The notes below the pieces were generated by a model. That model was not told where the DNA came from and ran no database searches. It worked only from the letters and a program-made list of their open reading frames with translations. This document shows positions 37,372 through 46,194 of a stretch of DNA of 64,000 bases, piece after piece. The stretch is from Streptomyces sp. GS7 (lineage in GTDB: Bacteria > Actinomycetota > Actinomycetes > Streptomycetales > Streptomycetaceae). A program made the translations under genes and the position numbers. The stretch covers positions 4,705,501 to 4,769,500 of the forward strand of contig NZ_CP047146.1 in the NCBI RefSeq assembly GCF_009834125.1, read 5' to 3'. Within the stretch, counting starts at the first letter, position 1. The number at the start of each line of letters is the position of its first letter.

Positions 37372-38147
37372 CGCGGCGGGCGCCGCGACAAGCGCTACGC
37401 CCAGCACGTCGCCCCGCTGCAGGAGGTCGGCGCGCTGCTGGAGGCGAAGTCCATCCACCCCGGCCGCTCCGCCTACCACCACCTGCTCTCGCTCGCGCTC
37501 ACCCACGGCATCCCGCGCCGCCGGGTCGACGAGGTGGTAGAGCTCGCCGGGCTCGGAAAGGTCGCCAAGAAGCGGGCGGGCGCGTTCTTGCTCGGCATGG
37601 GCCAGCGCCTCGGCATCGCCGCCGCGCTGCTCGGCGACCCCTGCAGACGATCATGCTGGACGAGCCGGTCAACGGGCTCGACCCGGTGGGCGTGCTGTGG
37701 ATCCGCAACCTGCTCACCTGCCTGGCGGACGAGGGCAGGACGGTCTTCGTCTCCTCGCACCTGATGAGCGAGATGGCGTTGACAGCGACCAACCTGGTGA
37801 TCGTCGGCCGGGGCCGACTGCCGGCTGACACCACGGTGGCCGACTTCCTCTAGCGGTCGGGCGGCGACAGCGTCAAGGTCGTCTCCGCCGACTCCGCGCG
37901 CCTGCGCGAGCTGCTGCTTGGCCCGAAGGTGACGGTCACCGGCGAGGCAGGCTCGGAGACGCTGCTCGTCAACGGCCTGACGGCGGCGCGGGAGATCGGG
38001 CAGCGCGCGGCGGACGCCGGCGTCGCCGTCTACGAGCTGACCCCGCAGGTGGTCTCCCTGGAGGAGGCGTGCATGACGCTGACCGGGGACACCGTCGAGT
38101 ACCGCAGCAACGCAAGCACCAATTCCCACGGGAGTGTGGCCGCATGA
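37372..38147 (+). pseudogene. ABC transporter ATP-binding protein, truncated and interrupted
   Basis: The reading begins after the Walker A region, which is missing. GLGKVAKKRAGAFLLGMGQR supplies the signature motif. After a frameshift near 37650 comes Walker B (IMLDEPVNGLDPVGVLW) and the H-loop VSSHLMSEMAL. A TAG at 37851-37853 (FL*RSGG) then interrupts the same frame. Its end overlaps the permease start by ATGA. It resembles bacitracin/daunorubicin-type exporter ATPases. Confidence 0.82.
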
Positions 38148-38910
38148 GCGCGACCCTGACGGCGCCGGCCACGCCGCGGACCGAGGCCGCGAGGCCGAGC
38201 TACAAGGTGGCCTTCCCGCGCGTGCCGCGCGCTGAGGGTGCCAAGTTCCTCTCGCTGCGGTCCACTTGGATCACGCTGGGGATCTCGCTGGGGATCTCGC
38301 TGCTGATCCTGGTCGGCATCGGCGTCATGTCGGCCTACCGCTACAACCCGGCCGACCTGCACGGCCCCGACGCGGACGCCAAGAACGCGGTCGCGCTGGC
38401 ACTTCGCAGCAGCGGGCTCGCCCAGCTGGCGCTCGGCGTGCTCGGCGTGTCGGCGTGCTCGGCGTGCTGATCACGGCCGGCGAGTACACCACCGGCATGA
38501 TCCGGTCGACACTGACGACGGTTCCCAGGCGGCTGCCGGTGCTCTGGTCCAAGCCGCTGGTCGGCTTCGGCGCGGTGCTCGTGGTCGCCACCATCGGCGC
38601 GTTCGCGTCGTTCCTGGGCGGCATGAGCTTCCTCACCGGCAAGCCGATCGCGCTGGGGCTCGGCGCGGAAGGGGTGCTGCGCTGCCTCTTCGGTGCGGAC
38701 CTCTACCTCGCGCTGGTCACCGCCTTCGGCGCGGCGCTCGGCATGCTGATGCGCTCGGTGGCGGGCGGGATCTCGCTGCTGGTCGGCACGCTGATGCTGT
38801 TCCCGATCCTGCTGGACATCCTGCCCAGCAGCTGGAAGACGGACGTCTCCCTACCTGCCGGGCGAGGCGGGCAGCCAGGCCGCCGGTTCGTGGTCGGGCC
38901 GGTGACGTTC
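38144..38910 (+). pseudogene. ABC-2 type permease, frameshifted
   Basis: The first frame gives FPRVPRAEGAKFLSLRSTW and one helix (ITLGISLGISLLILVGIGVM), then shifts in a GC-rich repeat near 38460. The next frame continues ITAGEYTTGMIRSTLTTVPR, FGAVLVVATIGAFASFLGGM and GGISLLVGTLMLFPILLDIL. It then shifts again, so the last part (YLPGEAGSQA) is out of frame and truncated. It is the membrane partner of the preceding dead ATPase. Confidence 0.8.
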
Positions 38911-39098
38911 GTTCGGGCGCGGAGGCTGAGGGGCGATGTCGAGGAGCGCGGCGCCCCGGTCGGTCACCATCGACGGGCGGCCGGCCTCGACGAGGAAGGC
39001 GCGGGTGGACAGTCCCTGGGCAGAGGCGGGTTTCTCGGCGGCGTCTACGAGCGCGCCCCGGTCCCCGCCGTGCTTCGGCCGGAAGCACGGCGGGGGGT

Positions 39099-40310
39099 CT
39101 ACGCGTGGGACGTGCCAGCAGACAGGGGAATCGGGTGGTGCGTGGCCAGGGCCAGATCGAGGTCGGCTATCAGGTCCTCGGGATCCTCGAGCCCGACGGA
39201 GAGCCTGACCAGGCTGGCGGCGGGTCGGGCCTCGGGGGCGACGGGCCGGTGCGTCAGCGCCGCGGGGTGCTGGATCAGCGAGTCGACACCGCCCAGGGAC
39301 ACCGCGTGGGTGAACAGGCCGGTCGCCGAGGCGACGCGCTCGGCTTGTTCGTACCCGCCGCGGAGATCGATGGAGATCATCGCCCCGGTGCCCTTCATCT
39401 GCCGGCTGAGCAGTCCCTGTGGGTCCCCCTCGATCCCGGGATAGTAGACGCGGGCGATGCTCGGGTGGGTCTTCAGCCACGAGGCGATGCGCTGAGCGTT
39501 CGCCTGCTGGGCACGTACCCGAACCGGAAGCGTGGCGAGCCCTCGGTGCAGGAGGTAGGCACCGAGGGGGTGGAGCAGGCCGCCGGTGACGGCGCGGACC
39601 CGGCGCAGCGCAGATGCCTGCTCCTGGCCGCAGGCGATGACGCCGGCGACGACGTCGCCGTGCCCTCCGAGGTACTTGGTCGCGCTGTGCAGGACCATCG
39701 CGGCACCGAGGTCGATGGGGTTCTGCAGGATCGGCGTCGCGAAGGTGTTGTCGACGAGGACGGGGATGCCGCGGGCATCCTCGACGACGGCGCGGATGTC
39801 GACCAGTTCGAGGGTCGGGTTGGCAGGCGTCTCGAGCACGATCATCGCCGTGTCGGGGCGGATGGTGGCGGCAACGTCCGGCGCCGAGCAGTAGGTCACC
39901 TCGGCCCCGAGGATGCCCGAGGCCAGCAGGTGGTCGGTCCCTCCGTAGAGGGGGCGGACGGCCAGGACGTGGCGGCGGCCGGTCTCCTTCATCGTCGCCA
40001 GGATTGCCGCGGTCATCGCAGCCATGCCCGAGGAGAACGCCACGGCGGTCTCGGCGTGCTCCAGCTGGGCGAGAGCCGACTCGAATCGCGCCACGGTCGG
40101 ATTCCAGAGCCGTGCGTAGACGGCTCCGCCTTCGGCGTTCGGCGTCCCTCCGCCGGCCATGGCCTCGTAGGACAGGCCTCCGGCCTCGATGCTCGGGAGC
40201 GGACTGGTCGACGACAGGTCGATGGGCGGTGCGTGGACGCCGAGTTCAGCCAGGTCCTCACGGCCGGCGTGGACGGCAAGGGAGTCGAGTTGCAGATACG
40301 ACGAATTCAT
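39099..40310 (-). CDS. Cys/Met-metabolism PLP enzyme (gamma-synthase/lyase type)
   Basis: The 403-residue fold-type I enzyme has YARLWNPTVARFESALAQLE, AVAFSSGMAAMTAAI, VLETPANPTLELVDI, VLVDNTFATPILQNP and the PLP lysine in LHSATKYLGGHGDVV. C-terminal SLGGVDSLIQHPAALTH and RLSVGLEDPEDLIADL complete the cystathionine gamma-synthase/lyase or methionine gamma-lyase family. The reaction cannot be fixed from sequence. It is divergent from an Lrp-type regulator with a palindrome between them, so it is probably the regulator's target. Confidence 0.9.
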   Translation of the reverse strand: MNSSYLQLDSLAVHAGREDLAELGVHAPPIDLSSTSPLPSIEAGGLSYEAMAGGGTPNAEGGAVYARLWNPTVARFESALAQLEHAETAVAFSSGMAAMTAAILATMKETGRRHVLAVRPLYGGTDHLLASGILGAEVTYCSAPDVAATIRPDTAMIVLETPANPTLELVDIRAVVEDARGIPVLVDNTFATPILQNPIDLGAAMVLHSATKYLGGHGDVVAGVIACGQEQASALRRVRAVTGGLLHPLGAYLLHRGLATLPVRVRAQQANAQRIASWLKTHPSIARVYYPGIEGDPQGLLSRQMKGTGAMISIDLRGGYEQAERVASATGLFTHAVSLGGVDSLIQHPAALTHRPVAPEARPAASLVRLSVGLEDPEDLIADLDLALATHHPIPLSAGTSHA

Positions 40311-40335
40311 GGCCCAGAGAGTGAAGCGATCCACA

Positions 40336-40347
40336 ATTGCATGCAAT
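40336..40347. promoter_or_regulatory. Palindromic operator between the PLP enzyme and Lrp genes
   Basis: ATTGCATGCAAT is a perfect 12-bp palindrome 26 bases before the enzyme start and 63 before the regulator. It is probably the Lrp-type binding site. Confidence 0.5.
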
Positions 40348-40409
40348 AGTTATGGTGGAAACCACAGGCATTAGCCAATATTGCCGCAGGTTTACCAAGA
40401 GGAGGGTTC

Positions 40410-40907
40410 ATGGCGAGTCAGCAGCCGAAGAAAACACAACCCACTCCGGCGACTCTCGACGGAACCGATCTGGCTATCCTCGCCGCGCTCGTAGAGGACG
40501 GCCGGATGACCAACGCCGCGCTCGCGGCCCGGGTGGGCGTCGCCGAGTCGACTTGCGCGTACCGAGTACGCGCCCTGCGGGAGTCCGGTGTCATCACGAG
40601 CGTCAGCGCCCGGCTCGATCTCGGCGCACTCGGCCACCCCATTCACGCAATCATCAGGGTTCGTCTGGGAAGCCACAGCCGCGAGCACGTCGGCACCCTG
40701 TACGACAGACTGGTCGATGTTCCGGGCGCCTTGACGGTTCTTCACGTCGGTGGCATCGATGACTTTCTTCTGCATGTGGCCGTGGCAAGCCCGGAAGAAC
40801 TACGAGACCTCATCCTGGAGCACGTGACCGTCCACCCGATGGTGCGGCAGACGGAGACCCAGTTGGTGTTCGAGGTTCGAGACGGCCGCGGCGTGCTGGA
40901 CCGCTGA
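40410..40907 (+). CDS. Lrp/AsnC-family regulator
   Basis: The 165-residue protein has an HTH (LAILAALVEDGRMTNAALAA, RVGVAESTCAYRVRALRESG) and a RAM ligand domain (HAIIRVRLGSHSREHVGTLY, VLHVGGIDDFLLHVAVAS). Such regulators sense amino acids. A GGAGGG just upstream of ATG supports the start. The divergent PLP enzyme suggests control of sulfur amino acid degradation or methionine turnover, as in many actinomycete pairs. Confidence 0.9.
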   Translation: MASQQPKKTQPTPATLDGTDLAILAALVEDGRMTNAALAARVGVAESTCAYRVRALRESGVITSVSARLDLGALGHPIHAIIRVRLGSHSREHVGTLYDRLVDVPGALTVLHVGGIDDFLLHVAVASPEELRDLILEHVTVHPMVRQTETQLVFEVRDGRGVLDR

Positions 40908-41091
40908 ATCCTCGCGGGCGACAGGTTTGCGCAGCTCACTGCCCGGAGCCGCGCTTGTCGAGGCGCCGTAGCGACGGAAGCGACGCGTCGAGGTCCCGAC
41001 CTGCTCTGAAGACGAGGCCGTCGCCCGCGGCGCGCGGGCCGGAGGCTCTCAAGCCTGTGAACAGGAATCTGCGGCTATCAGGGCAGTGGCT

Positions 41092-42504
41092 CTAGTCGCC
41101 GCGCCGCACCCGGGCCGCCTTGCGGGCCTCGGCGAGCTTGCGGGCCTCGCTGGCCTTGCGGGACTTGCCACCGGTGCCGCGGGAGGCGTCCTTGCTGGTG
41201 CCCAGGCCGCGGAAGGGGGCGTTGGAGTTCTTGGGCCGGGGTGCGGCGGGCCCGCCGTCGAGCGGGATGCCTGAGGGGGCCTTGGCCCCGGTGATCCGGC
41301 TCAGCTCCGCCTCGCCCGAGCGCACCTTGGTGATCGTCGGCTCGATGCCTGCCCCGGCCATCAGCCGGCTCATCTCCCGGCGCTGGCCCGGCAGCACCAG
41401 CGTGACGACGCTGCCGGAATCACCGGCCCGGGCGGTGCGGCCCGCACGGTGCACATAGTCCTTGGGGTCGGTGGGCGGGTCGACGTTCACCACGAGATCG
41501 AGGTCGTCGACGTGCAGACCACGGGCCGCGACATTGGTCGCCACGAGGACGGTGACCTGGCCGTTCTTGAACTGTGCAAGGGTCCGGGTGCGCTGCGGCT
41601 GGGACTTTCCACTGTGCAGGGCAGCGGCGTGCACTCCACTGGCCCGCAGATGCCGGGTGAGCTGGTCGACCGCGTGCTTGGTGTCCAGGAACAGCAGTAC
41701 GCGGCCGTCGCGGGCGGCGATCTCCGTGGTGACGGCGTACCGGTCGGGGCCGTGGACCACCAGCACATGGTGATCCATCGTCGTGACGGCGCCCGCGGAC
41801 GGGTCGACCGAGTGGACGACCGGGTCGTGGAGGTAGCGGCGGACGAGCTGGTCGACGTCGCGGTCCAGGGTGGCCGAGAACAGCATCCGCTGGCCCTCGT
41901 GGTGCACCTGGTCGAGCACCTCGGTGACTTGCGGCAGGAAGCCCATGTCACACATCTGATCGGCCTCGTCGAGGACGGTGATCCGTACCCTTCCCAGGCG
42001 GCAGGCCCTGCGCTCGATGAGGTCGTGCAGGCGGCCGGGCGTGGCGACAACGACCTCGGCCCCGTCGCGCAGCACAGCGACCTGCCGGGCGATCGACATG
42101 CCGCCGACGACCGTGGCCATCCTCAGCCGGAGCGCGTCGGCATACGGCGCGAGCGCCTCGGTCACCTGTTGGGCCAGCTCCCGGGTAGGCACCAGGATCA
42201 GGGCGAGGGGCTGCTTCGGCTCCGCGCGCCGCCCGGCCGTCCGTGCGAGCAACGGCAGGCCGAAGGCGAGTGTCTTGCCCGATCCCGTGCGCCCGCGCCC
42301 CAGGACGTCGCGTCCCGCAAGGGCGTTGGGCAGCGTGGCTGCCTGGATCGGGAAAGGCTCGCGCACGCCCAGCTCCGTGAGCGTTCGCAGAACCTCGGCC
42401 GGCAGTTCCATGTCGGCGAAGGCGACCGGGGACACCGTTGGGGTGAGGGTCACTGGCCGGGCGAGGTCGCCGTGCGAGGTGCCGAGGCGGTCCGGGTGGT
42501 TCAT
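41092..42504 (-). CDS. DEAD-box RNA helicase
   Basis: The 470-residue enzyme has Q motif (GVREPFPIQAATLPNALAGR), Walker A GRTGSGKT, PTRELAQQV (Ia), TPGRLHDL (Ib), VLDEADQMCDMGF (II), FSATLDRDV (III), VLVATNVAARGLHVDDLDLV (V) and HRAGRTARAGDSG (VI). A basic Lys/Arg/Ala tail (KSRKASEARKLAEARKAARV) is expected to bind RNA. GGAAGG is seven bases before the ATG. It probably remodels RNA during cold or stress. Confidence 0.93.
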   Translation of the reverse strand: MNHPDRLGTSHGDLARPVTLTPTVSPVAFADMELPAEVLRTLTELGVREPFPIQAATLPNALAGRDVLGRGRTGSGKTLAFGLPLLARTAGRRAEPKQPLALILVPTRELAQQVTEALAPYADALRLRMATVVGGMSIARQVAVLRDGAEVVVATPGRLHDLIERRACRLGRVRITVLDEADQMCDMGFLPQVTEVLDQVHHEGQRMLFSATLDRDVDQLVRRYLHDPVVHSVDPSAGAVTTMDHHVLVVHGPDRYAVTTEIAARDGRVLLFLDTKHAVDQLTRHLRASGVHAAALHSGKSQPQRTRTLAQFKNGQVTVLVATNVAARGLHVDDLDLVVNVDPPTDPKDYVHRAGRTARAGDSGSVVTLVLPGQRREMSRLMAGAGIEPTITKVRSGEAELSRITGAKAPSGIPLDGGPAAPRPKNSNAPFRGLGTSKDASRGTGGKSRKASEARKLAEARKAARVRRGD

Positions 42505-42907
42505 GAAGAGCCTTCCGCATAGGGAACGTACCGAGGAAGGCCCGGCAGGAATGAGCAGCCGACGAACACGGGGAACCGCACGGACGGAGTCGCCAGCCGT
42601 CACAGCCGTCCAAACATTTGAGGCTAACACAAAGTGACATTTCGGCCCGGCGCCGTGGTGCTGATCGCTCCGCCTACGCCGGTGACGCCACACAGGCTGA
42701 GAGCCGTCTTCGACGTGCCTGGCCGAACTCCCGCTCACAACGACTCCTCCGTGGTGCGATGGCTCGACAGCGGGCAGCAGACACGCACCCGCTGGCGTGC
42801 GCTGGTCGCCACTCGACGCCAGTACCCGCGCACCGCCCGCTGAACGCACCGGCCCACTCGGCATGACAGGCCCCGCTGGGGTGCGCCAAGGGCCGGGAGC
42901 CCCAACA

Positions 42908-43411
42908 GTGGAAATCATGAACGACAACATCCTTTTCCTGAACGTCGACGACCCGCAGGCCGGCCACCAGGCGCTCGACGCGCTGCGGCAGGCGCACGCC
43001 AACGGCGAGGTGAAACTGCGCGAGGCAGCGGTCGTCGCGCGCGACGCCGACGGCGTCCTCGACTTCCCCGACGCCGTCGACACCACCGGCACCGCCCGGG
43101 CCTTCGCCGTCGGCGGCCTGATCGGCGGGCTCCTGGGCATCCTTGGCGGCCCGCTCGGCGTCATGATCGGCTTCGGCGCGGGCGGGCTGATCGGCGGTGC
43201 CCATGACGCGCGCGAGGCGACCGCTGCCAACGCGGCGCTGGAGATGCTGGCGGCGGAAGTTCCGCCGGGAAGCACCGTGCTGGTAGCCGAACTGGTGGAG
43301 GACGATTCATCACTCGCCGACGGACTGCTCGCCCCTTACGGGACGGCCGCGCGCTATCCCGCGAGGGAGATCCGCAAGGAAGTGGAGGAGGCGATCGCAC
43401 AGCGGCATTAG
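42908..43411 (+). CDS. DUF1269-family protein
   Basis: The roughly 167-residue protein shows LFLNVDDPQAGHQALDALRQ and VKLREAAVVARDADG, then a glycine-rich double hydrophobic hairpin (FAVGGLIGGLLGILGGPLGVMIGFGAGGLIG) and PPGSTVLVAELVEDD. These are the hallmarks of DUF1269, membrane-associated proteins of unknown function. GTG 42908 is preferred because GGGAG lies eight bases upstream; ATG 42917 is possible. Confidence 0.78.
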   Translation: MEIMNDNILFLNVDDPQAGHQALDALRQAHANGEVKLREAAVVARDADGVLDFPDAVDTTGTARAFAVGGLIGGLLGILGGPLGVMIGFGAGGLIGGAHDAREATAANAALEMLAAEVPPGSTVLVAELVEDDSSLADGLLAPYGTAARYPAREIRKEVEEAIAQRH

Positions 43412-44227
43412 GCCGGGCTCGGCTCTGCAGGGCTTTGGCCGATGGCAGAATCCACCGACAGCCCCGCCTCTTGAGTGGTGCCACCGACGCCACCGAGCAG
43501 AGCGCCACAGCACGGAGCGGCCCGCTTAGCACTCACGCAGGCTCGCGCCGCCGGCCGGGAGTTCCCAGGCTCGCTCGGTGACCAGCGCGCCGATCACGGC
43601 GCCGACTTCAGTCAGCGAACGGGCAGTTGGCGGCCCGGCACAGCTCACGGCCGGGCACGCCGCGCGCACCACAGGCGTAGTGCCAGCGGGGCGGGGTGGC
43701 TGCGTAGCTCGAGGATGGCGGGCAGTATCCGCTGCACAAGCAGAACTTGGCGGGCTTCAGCAAGGTCATGCTCCAGGCTGCGACCGCGACGTCCCGGCCG
43801 CAGCGACGTGCTGCTTCGCGGTCACAGGCACGTTCAGTCCACCAGCGGTAACTGATCCCGAGGACGGCGAGGAGAACCAGGACGAGGGCGGCCTCCGACA
43901 GTGGCAGGAGCCCGGCTACCCGTGGCCGGTGACAGCCCGGTCAGTTCGCGTAGGACGCCCAGTCGGTCGCGGAAGAACGGTCCAGCCCGACCGCTCGCTG
44001 ATCCGCGCTCACCGGAGGCGGCAGTTCATCCGGCGCCGGTAGCGCGTGCGGCGGGTTGGTGAAGGCTGTCGAGAACCTTCCTCTGCAGGGCGCAGGAGCG
44101 CGCTGGCAGCATGGGGGTGGACCGGCGCGGCCACCCGCCGGCAAGGGGAATGCGCGCTACGCAGACCGCAAGGAGAGGCTCGTGCCCACAGATGACAGGT
44201 GGCTCGGCCCGGTTCCCACATCCGGGG
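43412..44227. other. Coding debris, no intact gene
   Basis: A minus frame at about 43668-43740 (ARQVLLVQRILPAILELRSH) looks like the tail of a real protein. Overlapping it in another frame is a cysteine-rich frame of about 51 codons. Neither has a convincing start. The stretch also holds the first copy of a degenerate repeat (43981-44075). Confidence 0.35.
43981..44075. repeat. Degenerate about 95-bp repeat, copy 1
   Basis: It resembles 44470-44563. On the minus strand both encode a peptide of the form TAF.NPPH...A..ELP..V..DQR.VGL, suggesting that two gene tails share an origin. Confidence 0.45.
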
Positions 44228-44434
44228 ATGGCCACGGCTTCCAAGGAAGACATCAAGCGCATGCGGCCGAAACGGCGGAACAAGTACCGTCGCCCCGGCT
44301 TCACTTGGTCGAGGATCAAGAAGATCGACAGGTCTGTCGGCCGCCGGGAGAAGACGCCGAACCTCAAGACCTCCGCTGGTGAAGTCACCCTCACCCTCCC
44401 GCCCACGAGTCCTGGATCGGCACCGGAGGCGTAG
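44228..44434 (+). CDS. Possible small basic protein, 68 residues
   Basis: The frame MATASKEDIKRMRPKRRNKY, then GFTWSRIKKIDRSVGRREK is strongly basic with a Thr/Pro-rich tail. Composition suggests nucleic-acid binding, but no family is recognised. The binding site (CCGGGG directly before ATG) is poor. Confidence 0.3.
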   Translation: MATASKEDIKRMRPKRRNKYRRPGFTWSRIKKIDRSVGRREKTPNLKTSAGEVTLTLPPTSPGSAPEA

Positions 44435-44469
44435 GCCGGCCGCTGCATTCCATCCGGGCCAGGAGGGCC

Positions 44470-44563
44470 AGCCCGACCGTTCTCTGATCCCCTGTCACCA
44501 GACGCGGCAGCTCAGCTGACGCCGCCGACATCAGGTGCGGCGGATTACTGAAGGCGGTCGTCG
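44470..44563. repeat. Degenerate about 95-bp repeat, copy 2
   Basis: It is the partner of 43981-44075, with the same minus-strand peptide (TAFSNPPHLMSAASAELPR). Confidence 0.45.
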
Positions 44564-44770
44564 GAACTGTCGCGGCCGCCTCGTTCATGACTGGCGTCGT
44601 ACCGCGCGTTCTGGCGGGTGCGCGCAGCGCCACTGAACCGGGATGACATCGAAGGGAGTTTCGATAAATCGGACTTGCGTGCGCCTCTACGGCTGATACG
44701 CAGTGCACATCCTCCCAGAAGCGAGACCAATTCACACTTCCTCCAGAACCTGGTCGAGTTTCCATCGCAT

Positions 44771-44845
44771 ATGGAATTAGCAGCCGAGTTCAAGGTTTGG
44801 CTTGATCAGGCGTGTACCGTCGATAGCGCGACATGGAAGGCTTAA
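44771..44845 (+). CDS. Micro-ORF at the head of cassette copy 2
   Basis: The 24-residue frame MELAAEFKVWLDQACTVDSA ends TWKA. The core is conserved in copy 1. Its TAA is followed directly by an ATG of the next frame. A leader peptide for the cassette is possible, but no Shine-Dalgarno is visible. Confidence 0.4.
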   Translation: MELAAEFKVWLDQACTVDSATWKA

Positions 44846-44884
44846 ATGGAAACGATCAGCGGTGAGCATCTGGAAGGGCGGCGC

Positions 44885-45103
44885 ATGGCAAAGATTTCTT
44901 GGCGAATAGCCTGGGCGATTCTGCCCGCGCTGTCATCCGGACTTGTTTTGCTGGCGACCATCGCCCGATTCCATCCAGCACTTTGCTGGATTGCGGCACT
45001 CGTCTTATTGCTGATTTTCGGGCTGGCACCCACAAGAAGGAGGTTCAGTCATGGAGTCGGAGGCTCAAAGGGCACTACCCGAACTGACCAGCCGGGTGGA
45101 TGA
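44885..45103 (+). CDS. Two-helix membrane protein, cassette copy 2
   Basis: The 72-residue protein MAKISWRIAW has helices at about 10-26 (AILPALSSGLVLLATI) and 32-48 (ALCWIAALVLLLIFGLA), and a basic Gly/Thr-rich tail. GGAAGGG precedes the ATG. It overlaps the next gene by 53 bases, so the two are translationally linked. By size and context it may protect the producer from the bacteriocin-like product or help export it. This is inference. Confidence 0.65.
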   Translation: MAKISWRIAWAILPALSSGLVLLATIARFHPALCWIAALVLLLIFGLAPTRRRFSHGVGGSKGTTRTDQPGG

Positions 45104-45707
45104 CTTCATCAAAAACCACCCGGAAGCTCCGGGAAAAATCAAACCCGCAACGGAATTAGTCGTCGCAGCCATGGAGTCCGGCTCGATAGTCACCCACCTC
45201 GACCTAGGGTGGACGGTGAACTACGACGCGGCGGCGGTACATTCGGGTAACGGGATGGACATTTTCACCGCTCCGCTGACCGAAGGCCCCCCAGCCAGCT
45301 ACGGTGCGATCACCGTAGCAATTCAGGACGGCACAATCGCCGGGTACCGAGAAGTGCACCTCACGGAAAAAAGCCCAGGGGTCGGAACGGTCCAGACCTG
45401 GCTCAACGGGAAGACGGACCTCACCAGGGACGTGACCCAAAACGACGAGACGTCCCAAAACACCGGGGGCGTCTCCACCAAGGGAATCCTCAGCCCGGAC
45501 TGGTGGCACTCGTTCAACTCGTGTCTGTCAGCCCAGGGAGTTCCAGCCTGGGCCATCGTCGGGATCGAAGCCGCAGTCGGCGTGGCCTGTGTCGCATCAG
45601 ACGGCCTCGGCTGCGTTCTGGCTGCAGCCGCAGGCCCCGCAGTCGCCGGAACCGTCGTCAGCTACTGCGGTGCATGGGCCAGCGAACACGAGGGACAAAA
45701 CTTCTAG
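45051..45707 (+). CDS. Bacteriocin-like protein with Cys-containing C-terminal domain
   Basis: The 218-residue protein is in two parts. Residues 1-150 form a polar region with strands such as YGAITVAIQDGTIAGYREVH. Residues 151-218 are a hydrophobic Gly/Ala-rich domain with four cysteines (158, 180, 188, 206): WWHSFNSCLSAQGVPAWAIV...ACVASDGLGCVLAAAAGP...SYCGAW. The layout recalls halocin C8-like precursors, where a cysteine-rich C-terminal peptide is released as the bacteriocin. AAGGAGG seven bases upstream fixes ATG. Lower G/C and A-rich codons than its neighbours suggest transfer. Confidence 0.62.
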   Translation: MESEAQRALPELTSRVDDFIKNHPEAPGKIKPATELVVAAMESGSIVTHLDLGWTVNYDAAAVHSGNGMDIFTAPLTEGPPASYGAITVAIQDGTIAGYREVHLTEKSPGVGTVQTWLNGKTDLTRDVTQNDETSQNTGGVSTKGILSPDWWHSFNSCLSAQGVPAWAIVGIEAAVGVACVASDGLGCVLAAAAGPAVAGTVVSYCGAWASEHEGQNF

Positions 45708-45793
45708 CCCTACAACTTCCCGCGGCCAGAAAGACGCAACAACGCGGCGTTGAGCATGCCGACGGCGTGGATAACGTCCGCCCCGCACAACAC

Positions 45794-45825
45794 GCGAGCC
45801 CTGGACCGGTCGGTCCGGGGCTCGC
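45794..45825 (+). terminator. Terminator of cassette copy 2
   Basis: GCGAGCCC.GGACC-loop-GGTCC.GGGCTCGC forms a long stem with one mismatch about 90 bases after the stop. It is homologous to the copy 1 hairpin. Confidence 0.7.
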
Positions 45826-45932
45826 TTCGCCTGCGTCCCACACGGCAGATGCCGCGAAACAGCAGCTGGTCCGGCGGAACGAGCCCGACTGCGCCACCAG
45901 CCTTCAGGGCTTGAGGACGAGCCACGGGCAGG

Positions 45933-46175
45933 CTACCCGTGCCAGCGTTGCGGGTCGGTGACGACCAGGACGATGCCTCGTCGGGCCGGCCCGGAGTGGG
46001 CTGAGCCGTGTGTGGGCAGCGCGCCGGTGCCCATGCGGGTGTGGAACTCCCGGCGAGGGAAGAACGGGTCGTCAACGGCCGCCCTCAGGCACTCCCTGAA
46101 GTCCGCCGAGACCCGGAGCGGTGGCCCGGGCACCGGGGCCCGGCTCGCGCGATGGCGATCCGGGCCTTCGAGCAC
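45933..46175 (-). CDS. Hypothetical protein, 80 residues
   Basis: A GTG frame reads VLEGPDRHRASRAPVPGPPL, then FRECLRAAVDDPFFPRREFH and RRGIVLVVTDPQRWHG. Composition is protein-like and the codon bias is normal. It follows the LAxTG protein gene closely on the same strand. No family is recognised and the start is uncertain. Confidence 0.35.
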   Translation of the reverse strand: MLEGPDRHRASRAPVPGPPLRVSADFRECLRAAVDDPFFPRREFHTRMGTGALPTHGSAHSGPARRGIVLVVTDPQRWHG

Positions 46176-46194
46176 GATCGACGAAGGACAGCGC

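Noticed and set aside
43668..43822. Cysteine-rich minus ORF of about 51 residues
   Set aside because: Another frame over the same bases looks more protein-like, and no ribosome binding site supports the cysteine-rich frame.
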